A stretch of 64,000 nucleotides of DNA from Piliocolobus tephrosceles (taxonomy: Eukaryota > Chordata > Mammalia > Primates > Cercopithecidae). Position numbers and translations under genes: made by a program. The stretch lies in NCBI RefSeq assembly GCF_002776525.5, contig NC_045443.1, forward strand, positions 59,088,908 through 59,152,907, read 5' to 3'. Below are positions 22,801-34,704 of the stretch, piece by piece (position 1 is the stretch's first letter; each line of letters opens with the position of its first letter). The notes under the pieces were generated by a model, which worked only from the letters and a program-made list of their open reading frames with translations, was not told the DNA's origin and did not search any database.

Positions 22801-23855
22801 ACAACTACTAAAGGGTGGTGGGTCAGCAGGATGGTACCTAAAATATATGCTCATCGATGAGGCAATGGAAAGACAGTTCTTTATTTTTGTTTCATTTCTT
22901 TATTTTATTCAAAGCCTTAAACTTAGCCAAAGCTAAGTATGAGGTTCATAAGAAAAGTAATGACTCTGGGGTTGAGAGTTAATAAAATTCTGGAATGAAA
23001 AAAAATTAACAATGGCAGCCAAAAGCACAAACTAAGCCAAGATCTAATTATATTACACTTTCATGAATGTAAAAAACATTATGAAATATTTAATAATCTA
23101 CCAAACTCCAAACTTTTCATCTACCCAGGGATTCCATAGACTTGCACACAATTATCTCTTCAGTTAAATACACAGCACTTGGCAAGCACTTGTATTCATG
23201 TTCACATCATTGTTCCTGATATTACTAGGCCACTTCAAGTGCTTGAAGCTCTTCCCTTGCCATTCTCTGTGCTCAGAGAGGTTTAGGTTATAAGGATTTC
23301 AATCTGCTTGTTTTAATCAGTAGTTCTGCACTATTTGCTTATACCTTACATGTGAGCCTTTTGGCAGATGATTTATTTGATTTACTTTATTCTTATCTTG
23401 CCAACACTTCTAAAATTGAATAAAGGAAAAAAGAAGAGGGCTCAGCAGGCACTGAACAACATGTCACATTGTCAACCAAAATGCTAAATACATATTCTGA
23501 TTTCTAAGAGACCCTGGAACCTAAAGTTTTAAAGAAAGACGTAACTGTTTGTGTCATCTATGATATTTTCTTTCTTTTGCCTGCCATCAAGCTATCTGTG
23601 ACACAAATAGCAAATGGGGGATATAAATGTTATCTGATAACCTGATAACCTAGATAGTATCTTATCTCTATTGAGGGTCCAGAGGATCTCAAAAATGACT
23701 GATTTCATGTAGTATTACTTTTCTATATTATTTTATACATATAAAATAGGTAACATAGGTATATTTAGAAAGCAAAATAATAAGATAAATATGAACCACT
23801 ACCTACCAAACCCATCGCCAATTTAATAACAACATTACCATTAGTCTTGAAAGAC
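22801..23855. other. AT-rich non-coding stretch, nothing recognised
   Basis: No gene, RNA gene or clear repeat is visible. A small tandem 'gataacctgataacct' occurs at about 23636-23652. Confidence 0.45.
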
Positions 23856-23861
23856 AAACCC

Positions 23862-23945
23862 CTTGCTATCTGCAGGGGATTCATTTTAGGATACATGTAG
23901 AGTGGATGTGCAAGTCCTTGAGACAAAATGATGCTGACTGTACAT
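23862..23945 (-). mobile_element. Tigger-like DNA transposon fragment
   Basis: 'ttgctatctgcaggggattc' with 'caagtccttgagacaaaatg' resembles the terminal part of a Tigger/mariner-derived element ('tatctgcaggggattggttcc ... gctcaagtcc'). It may be a separate piece from 26169-26505. Orientation is tentative. Confidence 0.45.
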
Positions 23946-23959
23946 CCTTAACTAATGTA

Positions 23960-24060
23960 TTATTTCAATTTGTTTGGTTTCAGCTTCATAAATATGACAT
24001 CATACTATGTGCAATTTCCTGAAACTTGCTTTTTTCACTCAACATTATACAGGACATAAT
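23960..24060 (-). mobile_element. Antisense L1M fragment, left part
   Basis: 'gacatcatactatgtgcaa' then 'acttgcttttttcactcaacattat' is typical antisense ORF2 3' text of old L1M. It seems to continue at 26510 after an intervening DNA transposon and LTR element. Confidence 0.6.
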
Positions 24061-24077
24061 TGTAGGTTCCGCAACCA

Positions 24078-24449
24078 TGATATATGCGTCCATTTTCACA
24101 CTGCTATAAAGAACTGCCCAAGACTGAGTAATTTATAAAGAAAAGAGGTTTAATTGGCTCGCAGTGCAGCATGGCTTGGGAAGCCTCAGGAAACTTACTA
24201 TCATAGCAGAAGGGGAAGCAGGCATGTCTTACATGGCAGCAGGTGAGAGAGAGAGGAATGAGTGTGAAGCAGGAACTGTCCAACACTTATAAAATTATCA
24301 GATCTCATGAGAACTCACTCACTATCACAAGAACAGCATAGCGTAAACTGTCCCCATGATCCAACCACCTCCCACCTTGACACATGGGGAATATGGGGAT
24401 TACAATTTGAGATGAAATTTGGGTAGGGACACACAGCCAAACCTTATCA
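24078..24449 (-). mobile_element. MaLR LTR (3' LTR of minus-strand provirus)
   Basis: Reverse-complement MST/THE1-type LTR: 'gtccattttcacactgctata', 'aactgcccaagactgagtaat', 'cagatctcatgagaactcac' and 'gccaaaccttatca'. These are LTRs of ERVL-MaLR, non-autonomous ancient LTR retrotransposons. It pairs with the LTR at 25794-26168 in the same orientation. Confidence 0.9.
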
Positions 24450-25793
24450 TACTGCCCCTGGTCCCTCCCAAGTCTCACATAATTTTTAATTTCAAAACCA
24501 ATCATGCCTTCCCAACAGTTTCCCAGAGTCTTAACTCATTTCAGCATTAACCCAAAACTCCAAGTCAAAAGTCTCATCTGAGATAAGGCAAGTCCCTTCC
24601 TCCTAGGAGCCTGTAAAATCAAAAGCAAGTTAGTTACTTCCAAGATACAATGTGAGTACAGGCATTGGATAAATATTCTCATTCCAAATGGAAGAAATTG
24701 CCCAAAAGCAAGGGGCTACAGGCCCCATGCAAGTCCAAAATCCAGTAGGACAATCATTACATCTTAAAGCTCCAAAACAATCTCCTTTGACTCAATGTCT
24801 CACATCCAGGTCACACTGATGCAAGAGGTAGGCTCCCATGGCCTTAGGCAGTTCTGACCCCGTAGCTTTGCAGGGTACAGCCCCACCACCACCACTACAA
24901 CCATCCAACTGCTTTCACAGCTGGTGTTGAGTGTCTGCATCTTTTCTAGATGCATTGTGTGGATTGTCAGTGGATCTACAATTCTGGGGTCTGGAGGACA
25001 GTGGCCCTCTTCTCACAGCTCCACTAGGCAGTGCCCCAGTGGGGACTCTGTAAAAGGGCTCCCACCCCACTTTTCCCTTCTCAACTGCCCTAGCAGAGGT
25101 TCTCTGTGAGGGCTCCACCCCTGCAGCACACATCTGCCTGGACATCCAGGCATTTCCATACATCCTCTGAAATCTATGTGCAGGTTCCCAAAACTCAATT
25201 CTTGACTTCTGTGAACCCACAGGAGTAACATCATGTGGAAGCCACCAAGTCTTGGGGCTTGCACCCTATGAAGCAACACTCCAAGTGGCACCCTGTCCCC
25301 TTTTAGCCACAGCTGAGGCTAAAACAGTTGGAATGCAAGGCACAAAGCAGAGGGATCCTGGTCCCTGCCCATGAAACCATTTTTTCCTCCTAGCCCTCTA
25401 GGCCAGTGACGGGAGGGCCTGTGGGGAAGGTCTCCAACATGCCCTGGAGGCACGTTCCCCATTGACTTGATAACTACCATTCAGCTCCTCATTACTTATG
25501 TCAATTTATGTAGGTGGTTTGAATTTCTCCCTTGGACCTTTACTCCAGTTCCCAAGAAATTCTTCACCTCCATTTGAGACCACCTTAGCCTAGACTTCAT
25601 TGTCCATGCCATTATCAGCATTTTGGTCAAAACCATTCACCAGGTCCCCAGAAAGTTCCAAACTTTCCTACATCTTCCCGTCTTCTGAGCCCTACAAACT
25701 GTTCCAACCTCTGTCTGTGGTGACACAGAGTTCCAAAGTCACTTCCACATTTTCAAGTATCTTTACAGCAGTGCCCCACTCTCAGTACCAATT
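24450..25793 (-). mobile_element. MaLR internal region
   Basis: The reverse complement of the internal region found at 33071-34704 in this window, with shared phrases such as 'catacatcctctgaaatct', 'aattcttgacttctgtg' and 'ccattcaccaggtcccc'. MaLR interiors carry only relics related to a gag-like region, and the frames here are broken. It is shorter than the plus-strand copy, so it has internal deletions. Confidence 0.88.
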
Positions 25794-26168
25794 TATTCTA
25801 TTCGTCCATTTTCACACTGATATAAATAACTGCCTCAGACTGCATCTTTTATAAAGAAAATAAGGTTAATTGACTTATAGTTCCACATGGCTGAGGAGGC
25901 CTCAGGAAACTTACTATCATGGAAGAAGGGGAAGCAGGCACATCTTACATGGTGGCAGGTGAGAGGAGAGAGTGTGAAAAAAAAATTATCAGACACTTAT
26001 AAAACCATCAGATCTCATGAGAATTCACTCACTATCACGAGGACAACATGGGAATCTGTCTCCATGAGCCAATCACAATTAACCAGGTGCCTTTCTTGAC
26101 ACATAGGGATTATGGGGATTATAATTTGAGATGAGATTTGGGTGGGGACACAGAGCCAAACCGTATCA
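25794..26168 (-). mobile_element. MaLR LTR (5' LTR of minus-strand provirus)
   Basis: A second copy of the same LTR, diverged from 24078-24449 at many positions, with end motif 'gccaaaccgtatca'. The two LTRs would have been identical at insertion. The visible differences show an old element. Confidence 0.9.
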
Positions 26169-26505
26169 CATGGATTCATCCAACCGTGGATCAAAAATAT
26201 TTAAAAAATTAAAAGCTCCATCTGTATTGAAAATGTACAGACTTTTTTGCTTGTTCTTATTCTGTAAACTGTACAGACTTTTTTGCCTGTTCTTATTCTG
26301 TAAACAATACAATATCGCAACTATTTAGGTAGCATTTATATTATATTAGGTATTATAAGTGATCTAGAGATGCTTTATACTACACAAGAAGAGTTGCATA
26401 GGTTATATGCAAATACTACAGCAATTTTATAGCAGAGACCTGAGCATCTGTGGGAGATTCTAAAATCAATCCTCCTCAAATGCTAAGGGAAGACTGTATT
26501 TTGAA
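26169..26505 (-). mobile_element. Tigger-like DNA transposon, interrupted by the MaLR
   Basis: 'ggattcatccaaccgtggatcaaa', 'gcaactatttaggtagcattta', 'taggtattataagtgatctagagatg', 'gttatatgcaaatactac' and 'gcatctgtgggagattct' are the reverse-order text of a mariner/Tigger-type element. The words 'aggttccgcaaccatg' just left of 24078 appear to be its other side, so the MaLR sits inside it. It contains a 36-bp tandem duplication at 26234-26305. Confidence 0.7.
26234..26305. repeat. 36-bp tandem duplication
   Basis: Two adjacent 36-bp units (26234-26269, 26270-26305), each starting TGTACAGACTTTTTTGC or close to it, differ at one base. It lies in the DNA transposon relic and is much younger than its host sequence. 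Confidence 0.92.
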
Positions 26506-26509
26506 GATG

Positions 26510-26900
26510 GGTTTGTGTTGTTCCATTCAGTTGTAGTTCATTCATTTTCACAGTTGTATAATCCATTGTGTGAATATAACAAAGTATACACACCCATTTC
26601 TTGTCAAGGGACATTTGGGATATTTCCAGTTTTTTGCCATAGTGAACAATACACCCAGAAGTATTCTTATACATATCTCTTGATTCACATGTGTAAGAGT
26701 TTTTCTAGGACTTATGCATTAGAAAAAATTATTGGTCATAGGAAATGCATATGTTTATGTTTACAAGATAAGCCTAAGTTGTTTTCCAAAGTGATTATCC
26801 TAATTTACATCCCCACCAGCAGCAATGTGTACATTTCCATTACTCCACACATTGTCAACACTTGATGTAGAAAAACTTCTATTTCTGTGGCATTCTAGTG
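26510..26900 (-). mobile_element. Antisense L1M fragment
   Basis: 'ggacatttgggatatttccag', 'ttgttttccaaagtgattatcc', 'tccccaccagcagcaatgtg' and 'cacattgtcaacacttg' are antisense old-L1 ORF2 C-terminal sequence. Interrupted by the solo LTR at 26902-27273 and resumed to about 27360. Confidence 0.8.
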
Positions 26901-26901
26901 G

Positions 26902-27273
26902 TGTATCAGTCCATTATCATGCTGCTAATAAAGGCATAGCCAAAACTGGGCAATTTATAAAGAAAGAGGTTTAATTGACTTACAGTTAAGAATGGCTGGA
27001 GAGGCCTCAGGAAACTTACAAGCATACTAGAGGGGAAAGCAAACATGTCCTTCTTCAGATGGCGGCAGGAAGGAGAAGTGCTGAGCAAAGGGGGAAGGGC
27101 CCTAATAAAACCATCAGATCTCGTGAGAACTCAGTCACTATCACGAGAACAGCATGGGGGAACCACTCCCATGATTTAATTACCTTCCATCAGGTCCCTC
27201 CAATGACATGTGGGGATTATGAGAACTACAATTCAAGATGAGATTTGGGTGGGGATATAGCCAAACCATGTCA
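26902..27273 (-). mobile_element. MaLR solo LTR
   Basis: A complete reverse-oriented MST/THE1-type LTR from TGTATCAG to ATGTCA, flanked by the 5-bp direct repeat AGTGG (26897-26901, 27274-27278). The old L1 reads through on both sides. No internal region remains, which fits LTR-LTR recombination. Confidence 0.95.
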
Positions 27274-27278
27274 AGTGG

Positions 27279-27365
27279 TATAAAATGATATTCATTTTTG
27301 GCCTTAATATGCATTTACCTGATTGTTGCTGAAGATTAATGTTTATTTTTTAATGATTCTTGTTT
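27279..27365 (-). mobile_element. Antisense L1M fragment, continued
   Basis: 'tataaaatgatattcatttttggcc', 'aatatgcatttacctgattg' continues the antisense L1M ORF2 text from before the solo LTR. Confidence 0.6.
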
Positions 27366-28735
27366 TTAATCTATGACTTTCATTGGTATCTATTAGTTTC
27401 TGAACAGTGAATAATTTTTCAAGTAAGCAGACAGTATCATAATTTATTTGTTTCCATCCACAAGATCATGTCAAGTTTTTTTCATTAAATTGGCCAATCC
27501 GTGTGAAGTTCTGAGCTGTGTGTGTGATTACCTGTTTTGGTCTACTTTATTACAGGTATGTTGGAATCTCTTTTAAGAAGCTAGATACTTTTCCATGAAC
27601 TTTACCAAATATATGTCTTTATAATAATCTTTAGCAAATATATTTTTACATATGTTTACTTGACTGATAATCTTTTCCCAACAGTGTTCTGTATATTTTC
27701 TAAGAATAATTATTCTAATGTCATCAAACTTAATTTGCTTTTCAAGTTTTAACTCTTCAATTTCACTTTTTAAAAATAATTTTAATTCTATTCTTCAACT
27801 TTGCAGTTGAAAAAATTCTATAAATTATATTGTTACTTTCCAACTGTGATGAAACAAATATATGGTACTCCTATAAAAAAAAAAAAAAAAGAAAGAAAGA
27901 AAGAAAAACAACATAAACAATACCTGGAACAAAAACTTATTTTCTCCAGAAGCCATTTGAAGAAAGCATTAGTACTTGGCCTGTAAAAATTATTTTTTTC
28001 ATGTAACATCAGAAGAAGTACTACAGGAGTTAAAAGCTGAATTGAAGGCACCACACTAATCAAATATTTGGCTCCACACAGGTTTGTTACATTAATTATC
28101 TGTCTCACACAACATTGGGAGACAATTTTTGATTGTATACCATGCCAGTCACTGGTTATTATAATACAAATAGATATACATCCTGCCTCTGATCTGTCAT
28201 TATATAATTTCTAAGAATGAGTTTTGTTTCTTTGAATAGTTTCATGCATAGACATCACATTTTTCTTATTCATTGCACATGACTAGGATATCTGTATAAC
28301 TTCTATCAAACACAGTTTTATGACTTTATAGGACTTAGCTAGCTATAGCTGTGGATACAGCTTCCAGCTCTGAATCTCTGCCAGTTAAACTATTTTATTA
28401 AAATCTATTGATGTAATCATGGTGCAGGAATGTAAAAAAAAAAAAAAACCTGTATCTTTCTGGTATGGTACTATAGGAATCCAGCCTCTTAACAGAGGCT
28501 GTCTACAAAATGATGTAATTGAAGAATTCTAGTCAAATTATAAAACCAAGGAAATATATATTATCTCTGTAACAGCTCTACATCTAAAAGATGATCAACT
28601 GTCACTACCTTTAAAATAAGATGTCCATACGTGACTTCTTTCTATATTTGCATTCAGTTCAAGGCTGGAGATGGCATATAATCAATGCTCAGATTTTAAA
28701 ATATCATAGAAACTATCTCCTGTGCTAGAGTTAAC
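27366..28735. other. AT-rich non-coding stretch
   Basis: No gene is recognised. The first few hundred bases may be further old antisense L1. An A run followed by GAAA repeats lies at 27877-27906, and another A run at 28435-28448. Confidence 0.4.
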
Positions 28736-28739
28736 TTTG

Positions 28740-29785
28740 CCGTCCTCCTCTTCTTGGTCTCTCTGTAACATAAACACAGTTGAGCATACCCTTATTTTTT
28801 AACACTTTCCTCTCTTCTGGGAGTGAAGCATTGAACACTCTCACAATCTTGGCTCTCCTATTGCCTTACTGGCCTCTCACTGTCAGGGTGTTTTGCTGGC
28901 ATTTGCTCTTCCAGCTGACCTCTGATGGTTACTGCAGCACCTCAGGCCCTGTTAGAGCCTTCTCCTCTGTTTGTAATTTCAACCCAGATGATCTCATGGC
29001 TTTAATACAACCTCTTCACAAATTTTTTCTCCAGCCTTAATATCCTATCTGTGCCAACCCTGCACATTCAATTGAGAATTTGGCAACACCAATTAGGTAG
29101 CTAATAGGCATCTCAAACCTAACATATCCTGAGTACAGTGATGTATTTTCATCCATCTACCCTATCCATGATCCGTCTCCTATTCTTCATTGCACCACTG
29201 TCCAACCTAGCCAAAAATTTATAAGTCACCTGTGATTTCTCCCTTTCCCTCATTCCCATTTTCACCCTGTAATCCCAACATTTTAAATATTTATTAAATT
29301 CATCTACTTTTTTATACCTCTATTCTTGCCCAACGCTGACCTTCACTTCAACAATGAACTCCTATCTGATATCTCTGCTTCTATTCTTCACAATTCTTTC
29401 TACTAATAACATACAAAGCCACCATTTTTTTCTTCAAGTGTAGATCTCACCAATGCCCCACTTGAAAAATTATAGTGTAGTACCAATGTACTATGATTTA
29501 CAATAAAATCCCAACCTCCTTACCATAACCTAATAGACTATTAGGCATCTGGCCTCATTCTGCCTCTCCCATTTGACCACCTATCCTTCTCAGCACTCAA
29601 TTCATTTTTACCACAATGAACATTGCTATCAATAATTTATTTATAAATATTTTGGTATATTTTCTGACTCCAGCATCTAAGTTCCGTAAGAGAAATCTTT
29701 TCTGTCTTCTTCACCATTGTGTTACCAATGTACTGAGTCTAGAACACTGACTGGCTCAATAAATATTTATTAGATAAATAAATTT
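28740..29785 (+). mobile_element. Degenerate L2 LINE (ORF2 C-terminal half and 3' end)
   Basis: Pyrimidine-rich text in L2 sense order: 'cttactggcctctcactgtcag', 'gatgatctcatggctttaata', 'ctaataggcatctcaaacctaac', 'cacctgtgatttctcc', 'ggcatctggcctcattctgcctctc', and the 3' end 'gaacactgactggctcaataaatatttatt'. The L2 reverse transcriptase frame is destroyed by stops and indels. About 1 kb remains of a 3 kb family element. Confidence 0.85.
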
Positions 29786-31180
29786 TTAAAGCCCCTCTGC
29801 TTAATACCAAACAACCACCAAAAAACAAGGCAATGGTTTGTTTTTTTTTTTAATTTTCATGTCAAATTTTAAAATCTTGCATAAATTGCTTGATTTGTGT
29901 GCTATTCTTTAATTTTAAGAAGTAGTCATTTTAAAAATTCTAGTTTTTTTGTATGTCAACTACTATATGTGAGTCAAAAATGCAATTGTACTCACAAAGT
30001 CAAAAAGTTCACTTTTATTTTTCCTTCTGAGAGAAATTCAAGAGCAAAAGCCTCTTCTTTACAAAGTCAATAGTAATTTACACTCATTACGTTATCTGCC
30101 TTTCCAGACAATGGAATAGTAATAGTCTAAGTAGTTTGAGAAAAATGCCTGGGTTTTGGCAAGTCTTGCTATTCTACTCAACATCTATCATCTGAAATTA
30201 CTGAGGATTTCTGTATCTTCAAAGCCATTCTTTTCAGACACTAAGAAACTGACACAATATTATAGAAGTTAAAAGTAGAAACCTCAAAGGATCCTTCTGT
30301 ATCAACTACATTACTAATTTGATAAACTTAAAATATGTGTATTAGAGTCAATACACATCAGCAGGTAGTGGTGGTGTTCTACAAAATGTAACACACACAA
30401 TGGGTCCTCAGACTGTGCAGCCACCATACCAGGTTGAAAATAAGCAATCTCCAGTATGGAATCTGGATATTTGGATCAAAAAACACTATAGGTTTTTCCC
30501 TAGTGGTACAAACTCCCCAAAAATTCATGTATTTAAGAGGTAGAGTAGAAAAGTGAGAAGGTAAAGATTTTAGATTTAAATTAAAAAATGCGGCTCTGTA
30601 CTCGAGCCTATTTTGTACTCGAGCATATTACATGTTTCCTTCATGAAATATTCTCGAAGCAACCACTCTCCCAGGTGATGTGGTAAGTGCTAGGGCTCTA
30701 AACATAAAGTAACATTTGGTCTTTGATTTCAAATAGTTTATAGCTTTAGTTTTCTCCTAGATAAAATGGGAAAACTACTACTAATCCCATTGATGATCAA
30801 CCAAGTTAAAGAGAAGGCAACATACTCAGCAAAAAGAAAAGATTCAGTAAATAACCTGTTTTTATAATACTCAACTAATGGTCTATATGGGATTCCAGCT
30901 AGCAACTTACAGTATACAGAAGAAACAAAAATTTAGACTCATTCCCTTTCCCTCATTCAATCCCACTGGGGAAAAAAATCACACTCTTATTATCAATTTG
31001 GGCATAAAATGAATGACACTAAAAAACAGTTTATTTGCAAATTTTCAGTGTGCCCTGAGGTTTAGTTAATAAATGTTACATTGTCCTCAACTCTTTGATT
31101 CAAAAAAAGTTACTAAAATCCACTGTGTTAATTTTACCAATCAAGATGTTTTTAAACATAGTACTTTCGACAGGTTGCCA
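29786..31180. other. AT-rich non-coding stretch, nothing recognised
   Basis: No gene or clear repeat. A short local duplication 'tgtactcgagc' occurs twice between about 30597 and 30625. A T run lies at about 29841-29850. Confidence 0.45.
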
Positions 31181-31182
31181 TT

Positions 31183-31515
31183 AAAAAATAGTTACTAGGC
31201 CGGGCGCGGTGGCTCAAGCCTGTAATCCCAGCACTTTGGGAGGCCGAGACGGGCGGATCATGAGGTCAGGAGATCGAGACCATCCTGGCTAACACGGTGA
31301 AACCCCGTCTCTATTAAAAAAATGCAAAAAACTAGCCAGGCGAGGTGGCGGGCGCCTGTAGTCCCAGCTACTCGGGAGGCTGAGGCAGGAGAATGGCGTA
31401 AACCCGGGAGGCGCAGCTTGCAGTGAACTGAGATCTGGCCACTGCACTCCAGCCTGGGCGACAGAGCCAGACTCTGTCTCAAAAAAAAAAAAAAAAAAAA
31501 AAAAAATAGTTACTA
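31183..31515 (+). repeat. Target site duplication pair around the young AluY
   Basis: AAAAAATAGTTACTA occurs identically at 31183-31197 and 31501-31515, immediately before and after the Alu. Confidence 0.95.
31198..31500 (+). mobile_element. Young AluY, Old World monkey type
   Basis: A full-length AluY starting 'ggccgggcgcggtggctcaag' with a pure A tail of more than 20. Differences from human AluY include 'gagacgggcgg', 'actagccaggcgaggtgg', 'gcgtaaacccggg' and 'gagatctggccactgc'. From memory these are the AluYRa-type cercopithecid markers. Few other changes and a perfect target site duplication make it a recent insertion. Confidence 0.9.
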
Positions 31516-32700
31516 AAAAGCAGTTGGAGGAAAGTGTATCTTCAGTACCTACTGGACATTCAAAAAGGTTTGTTCCTTTTAATTTCTGGATCTCTACTTT
31601 ATAATAATTAATTGGTTATGTCTAGTAATATGACCAAACAGTATTATTCTATTTTGTAGAGAATTACTATGCCAAATTCAGTAGAACATTATACTCCTAT
31701 GGTGTAAAAAAGCTATTTTATGACTATCTTAAGAAGATAGTTTCTTATCTTCTCACAGCATAAGAGATTACTGTTCAAAACTCTAGGCCATTACCAGGCC
31801 CTCTAATAGTGCTAATTATTTGAAATAACATAAATACCACAAAAGAAAGAGCAATAAATTGTCAGTTCTTTTGAAGCTATAGTTTAATAACCCAATGTTA
31901 CTATTACCCTAACATCAAGATTCTAATTTAGAGAGTTATAAATAACAATGAGGATCCAAATTAAATAAAATAAATCATTAGCTTACCTCCTCAGAAGTTA
32001 AAATGGTCTTGATATTATTTCATTAGCATTGAGGATTAGGTTTAATATTTTATGTAAACTGCAAAGTGCTAAATAAGTGTACACAATTAGCATGACCAGA
32101 TAATCTCAATATCACCAGATAGATTATTGTTACATATATCAAAGACAGTGGGGGTCACCAGAAAAAATATCCTCATATCCAACTAGTTTGAAATGAGATT
32201 TCAATCAAGGGAAAGCTCTTGTCCTCCTCACGTATGAAAGCAAAGCATAATGCAGAATTTCTTTTGCATACACAGGGGAAAATAACTTTGAAAATTACTG
32301 AAAAGGCAAATACTCACTTTATTAAGTCTCTTAACAAAATGCCTTTGACAACTCTTGATTGCCATCAGGCACACAGACACACTCACACACAGGCCCCAGA
32401 GCTCTCTGCTTTTCAATACTTTAACAGTTCATCTGAGTATACATGGAGAAAGCCTGAACTCAGTAATCATGTTGTTAACATACATCTTTACTACTTTAAT
32501 CTCTCTTTTAACAAAGAGAGTATACTAATTCAGAGTAACTTCAGAGACATGGAATTGGTCCTTAATGGGTTGTCAAGAAAAAGTATGCCTATTCCAAATA
32601 TTGAATCTTCATTTGCAAATACAAAAGAGCCACATGTAGTCCACCACATTGCAGAATATCACACTTGGTAAGTTATGAGGATGATGTCATAAACTCTATT
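31516..32700. other. AT-rich non-coding stretch
   Basis: No repeat is recognised. It contains a 150-codon open frame (32219-32671) with no recognisable domain, no Kozak-like or splice context, and AT-biased composition like the flanks. I do not call it a gene. Confidence 0.4.
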
Positions 32701-32706
32701 ACAAAG

Positions 32707-33070
32707 TGATATAGTTTGACTGTGTCCCCACCCAAATCTCATGTTGAATTGTAGCTCCCATAATCCCCATATGTCATGGGAGGGACCCAGTGGGAGGTAA
32801 CCGAATCATAGGGGTGGATTTTTCCTATGCAATTCTCATGATAGTGAATAAGTCTCACGAGATCTGATGGTTTTATAAACGGCAGTTCCTCTGCATATGC
32901 TCTCTTGCCTGCTGCCATGTAAGATGTGACTTTGCTCCTCCTTTGCCTTCTGACATGATTGTGAGGCCCCTCCAGCCAGGTGGAACTGTGAGTCCTTTAA
33001 ACCTCCTTTCCTTTATAAATTACTCAGTCTTGGGTATGTCTTTATAAACAGCATGAGAACAGACTAATAC
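32707..33070 (+). mobile_element. MaLR 5' LTR
   Basis: Sense MST/THE1-type LTR: 'tgatatagtttgactgtgtcccc', 'ggtggatttttcctatgcaattctc', 'tctcacgagatctgatggttttata', 'ctgctgccatgtaagatgtga' and 'agactaatac'. It carries the LTR promoter/polyadenylation region of an ancient non-autonomous ERVL-MaLR. Confidence 0.93.
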
Positions 33071-34704
33071 TGTAAATTGGTACTGGGTAGTAGGGTGCTG
33101 CTGTAAAGATACCCGAAAATGTAGAAGTGACTTTGGAACTGGGCAACAGGCAGAGGTTGGAACAGTTTGAAGGGCCCAGAAGCCAGGAAGATATGGGAAA
33201 GTTTGGAACTTCCTGGAAACTGGTTGAATGGCTTTGACCAAAATGCTGACAGCAATATAGACAATGCAGTCTAGGCTGAGGTGACATCAGATGGAGATGA
33301 GGAAATTGTTGGGAACTGGAGTAAAGGTCATGCTTGCTATGCTTTAGCAAAGAGACTGGCAGAATTTTGCCCCTGCCCTAGAGATCTATGAAACTTTGAA
33401 CTTCAGAGAGATGATTAGGGTATGTAGTAGAGGAAATTTCTAATCATCAAAGCATTCAAGAGGTGACTTGGGTGCGTTAAAAGCATTCTGTTTCATGTAT
33501 TCACAAAGATATGGTTTGGAATTGGCACTTATATTTAAAGGGGAAGCAGAGCATAAAAGTTTGGGAAATTGATAGCCTGATGATGTGATAGGAAAGAAAA
33601 CCCCATTTTCTGTGGAGAAATTCTAGCTGGCTGCACAAATTTGGATAAGCGATGAAGAGCCAAATGTTAATCACCAAGATAATGGGGAAAATGTCTCTGG
33701 GACATGTCAGAGACATTCTGCACAGCACCCCCCCCCCCCCATCATAGGACTGGAGGACTGGGAGACAAAGATAAAAAAGATAATTTTGTGGGCTGGGCCC
33801 AGGGCCCCACTGCTCTGTGCAGCCTCAGGACATAGTGTCCTGCATCCCAGCTGCTTCAGCTTTAGCCATGGCTAAATGGGGTCAATGTACAGCTCAGATC
33901 ATTGCTTCAGAGGGTGCAAGTCTCAAGCCTTGGCAGCTTACATGTGGTGTTGGGTCTGTGGGTGCACAGAAGTCAAGAATGAGGTTTGGGAACCTCTACC
34001 TAGATTTCAGAAGATGTATGGAAATGCCTGGATCTCCAGGCAGAAGTTTGTTGTGGGGGCAAGGCCCCCACAAAGAACCTCAGCTAGAGCAGTGTAGAAG
34101 AGAAATGTGGCATTAGAACCCTCATGCAGAGTGCCCACTGAGACACTGCCTTGTGGATCTGTGAGAAGAGGCCACCATCTTCCAGATCCCATAATGGTAG
34201 ATCCACCGACAGTTGTAGCATTCACCTGGAAAAGCTGCAGACACTCAACACCCATGAAAGCAGGCAGGAGCGGGGACTGTACCCTGAAAAGCCACACGGG
34301 TGGAGCTGCCCAAGGCTATGGGAGCCCACCATTTGCGTCAGTGTGCCCTGGATGTGAGACATGGACTCAAAGGAGATCATTTTGGAACTTTAAGGTTTAA
34401 TGACTGCCCTATTGAATTTTGGACTTGCATGGGGCCTGTAGGCCCTTTGTTTTGGCCATTTCTGCTATTTGGAATGAGTGTATTTACCCAAAGCTTGTAC
34501 CCCATTGTATCTAGGAAATAACTAACTTGGCTTTTGATTTTATGGGCTCATAGGCAGAAAGGACTTGCTTTGTCTCAGATGAGACTTTGGACTGTGGACT
34601 TTTCAGCTAATGCTGGAATGAATTGAGACTTTGGGGGACTGTTGGGAAGGCATAATTGGTTTTGAAATGTGAGGAAATTAGATTTGGAAGGGGCCAGGGT
34701 GAAA
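33071..34704 (+). mobile_element. MaLR internal region
   Basis: Follows the LTR with a primer-binding-like region ('aattggtactggg') and the typical THE1/MST interior: 'agatacccgaaaatgtagaagtga', 'gtttggaacttcctgg', 'agatgtatggaaatgcctgga', 'gatccaccgacagttgtag' and 'gggactgttgggaaggcataattgg'. MaLR has no reverse transcriptase of its own. The region holds only gag-like relics, with stops in all frames. A run of 13 C lies at 33728-33740. Confidence 0.92.

Noticed and set aside
32219..32671. 150-codon open frame between repeats
   Set aside because: No recognisable domain, signal or start context. AT-rich 64 kb read in six frames can give an open frame of this length by chance, and an overlapping minus-strand frame is also open.
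33817..34521. Gene-like open frames of 68-99 codons in the MaLR interior
   Set aside because: They fall in several frames of the MaLR internal region and match its antisense counterpart at 24450-25793, so they are element relics.
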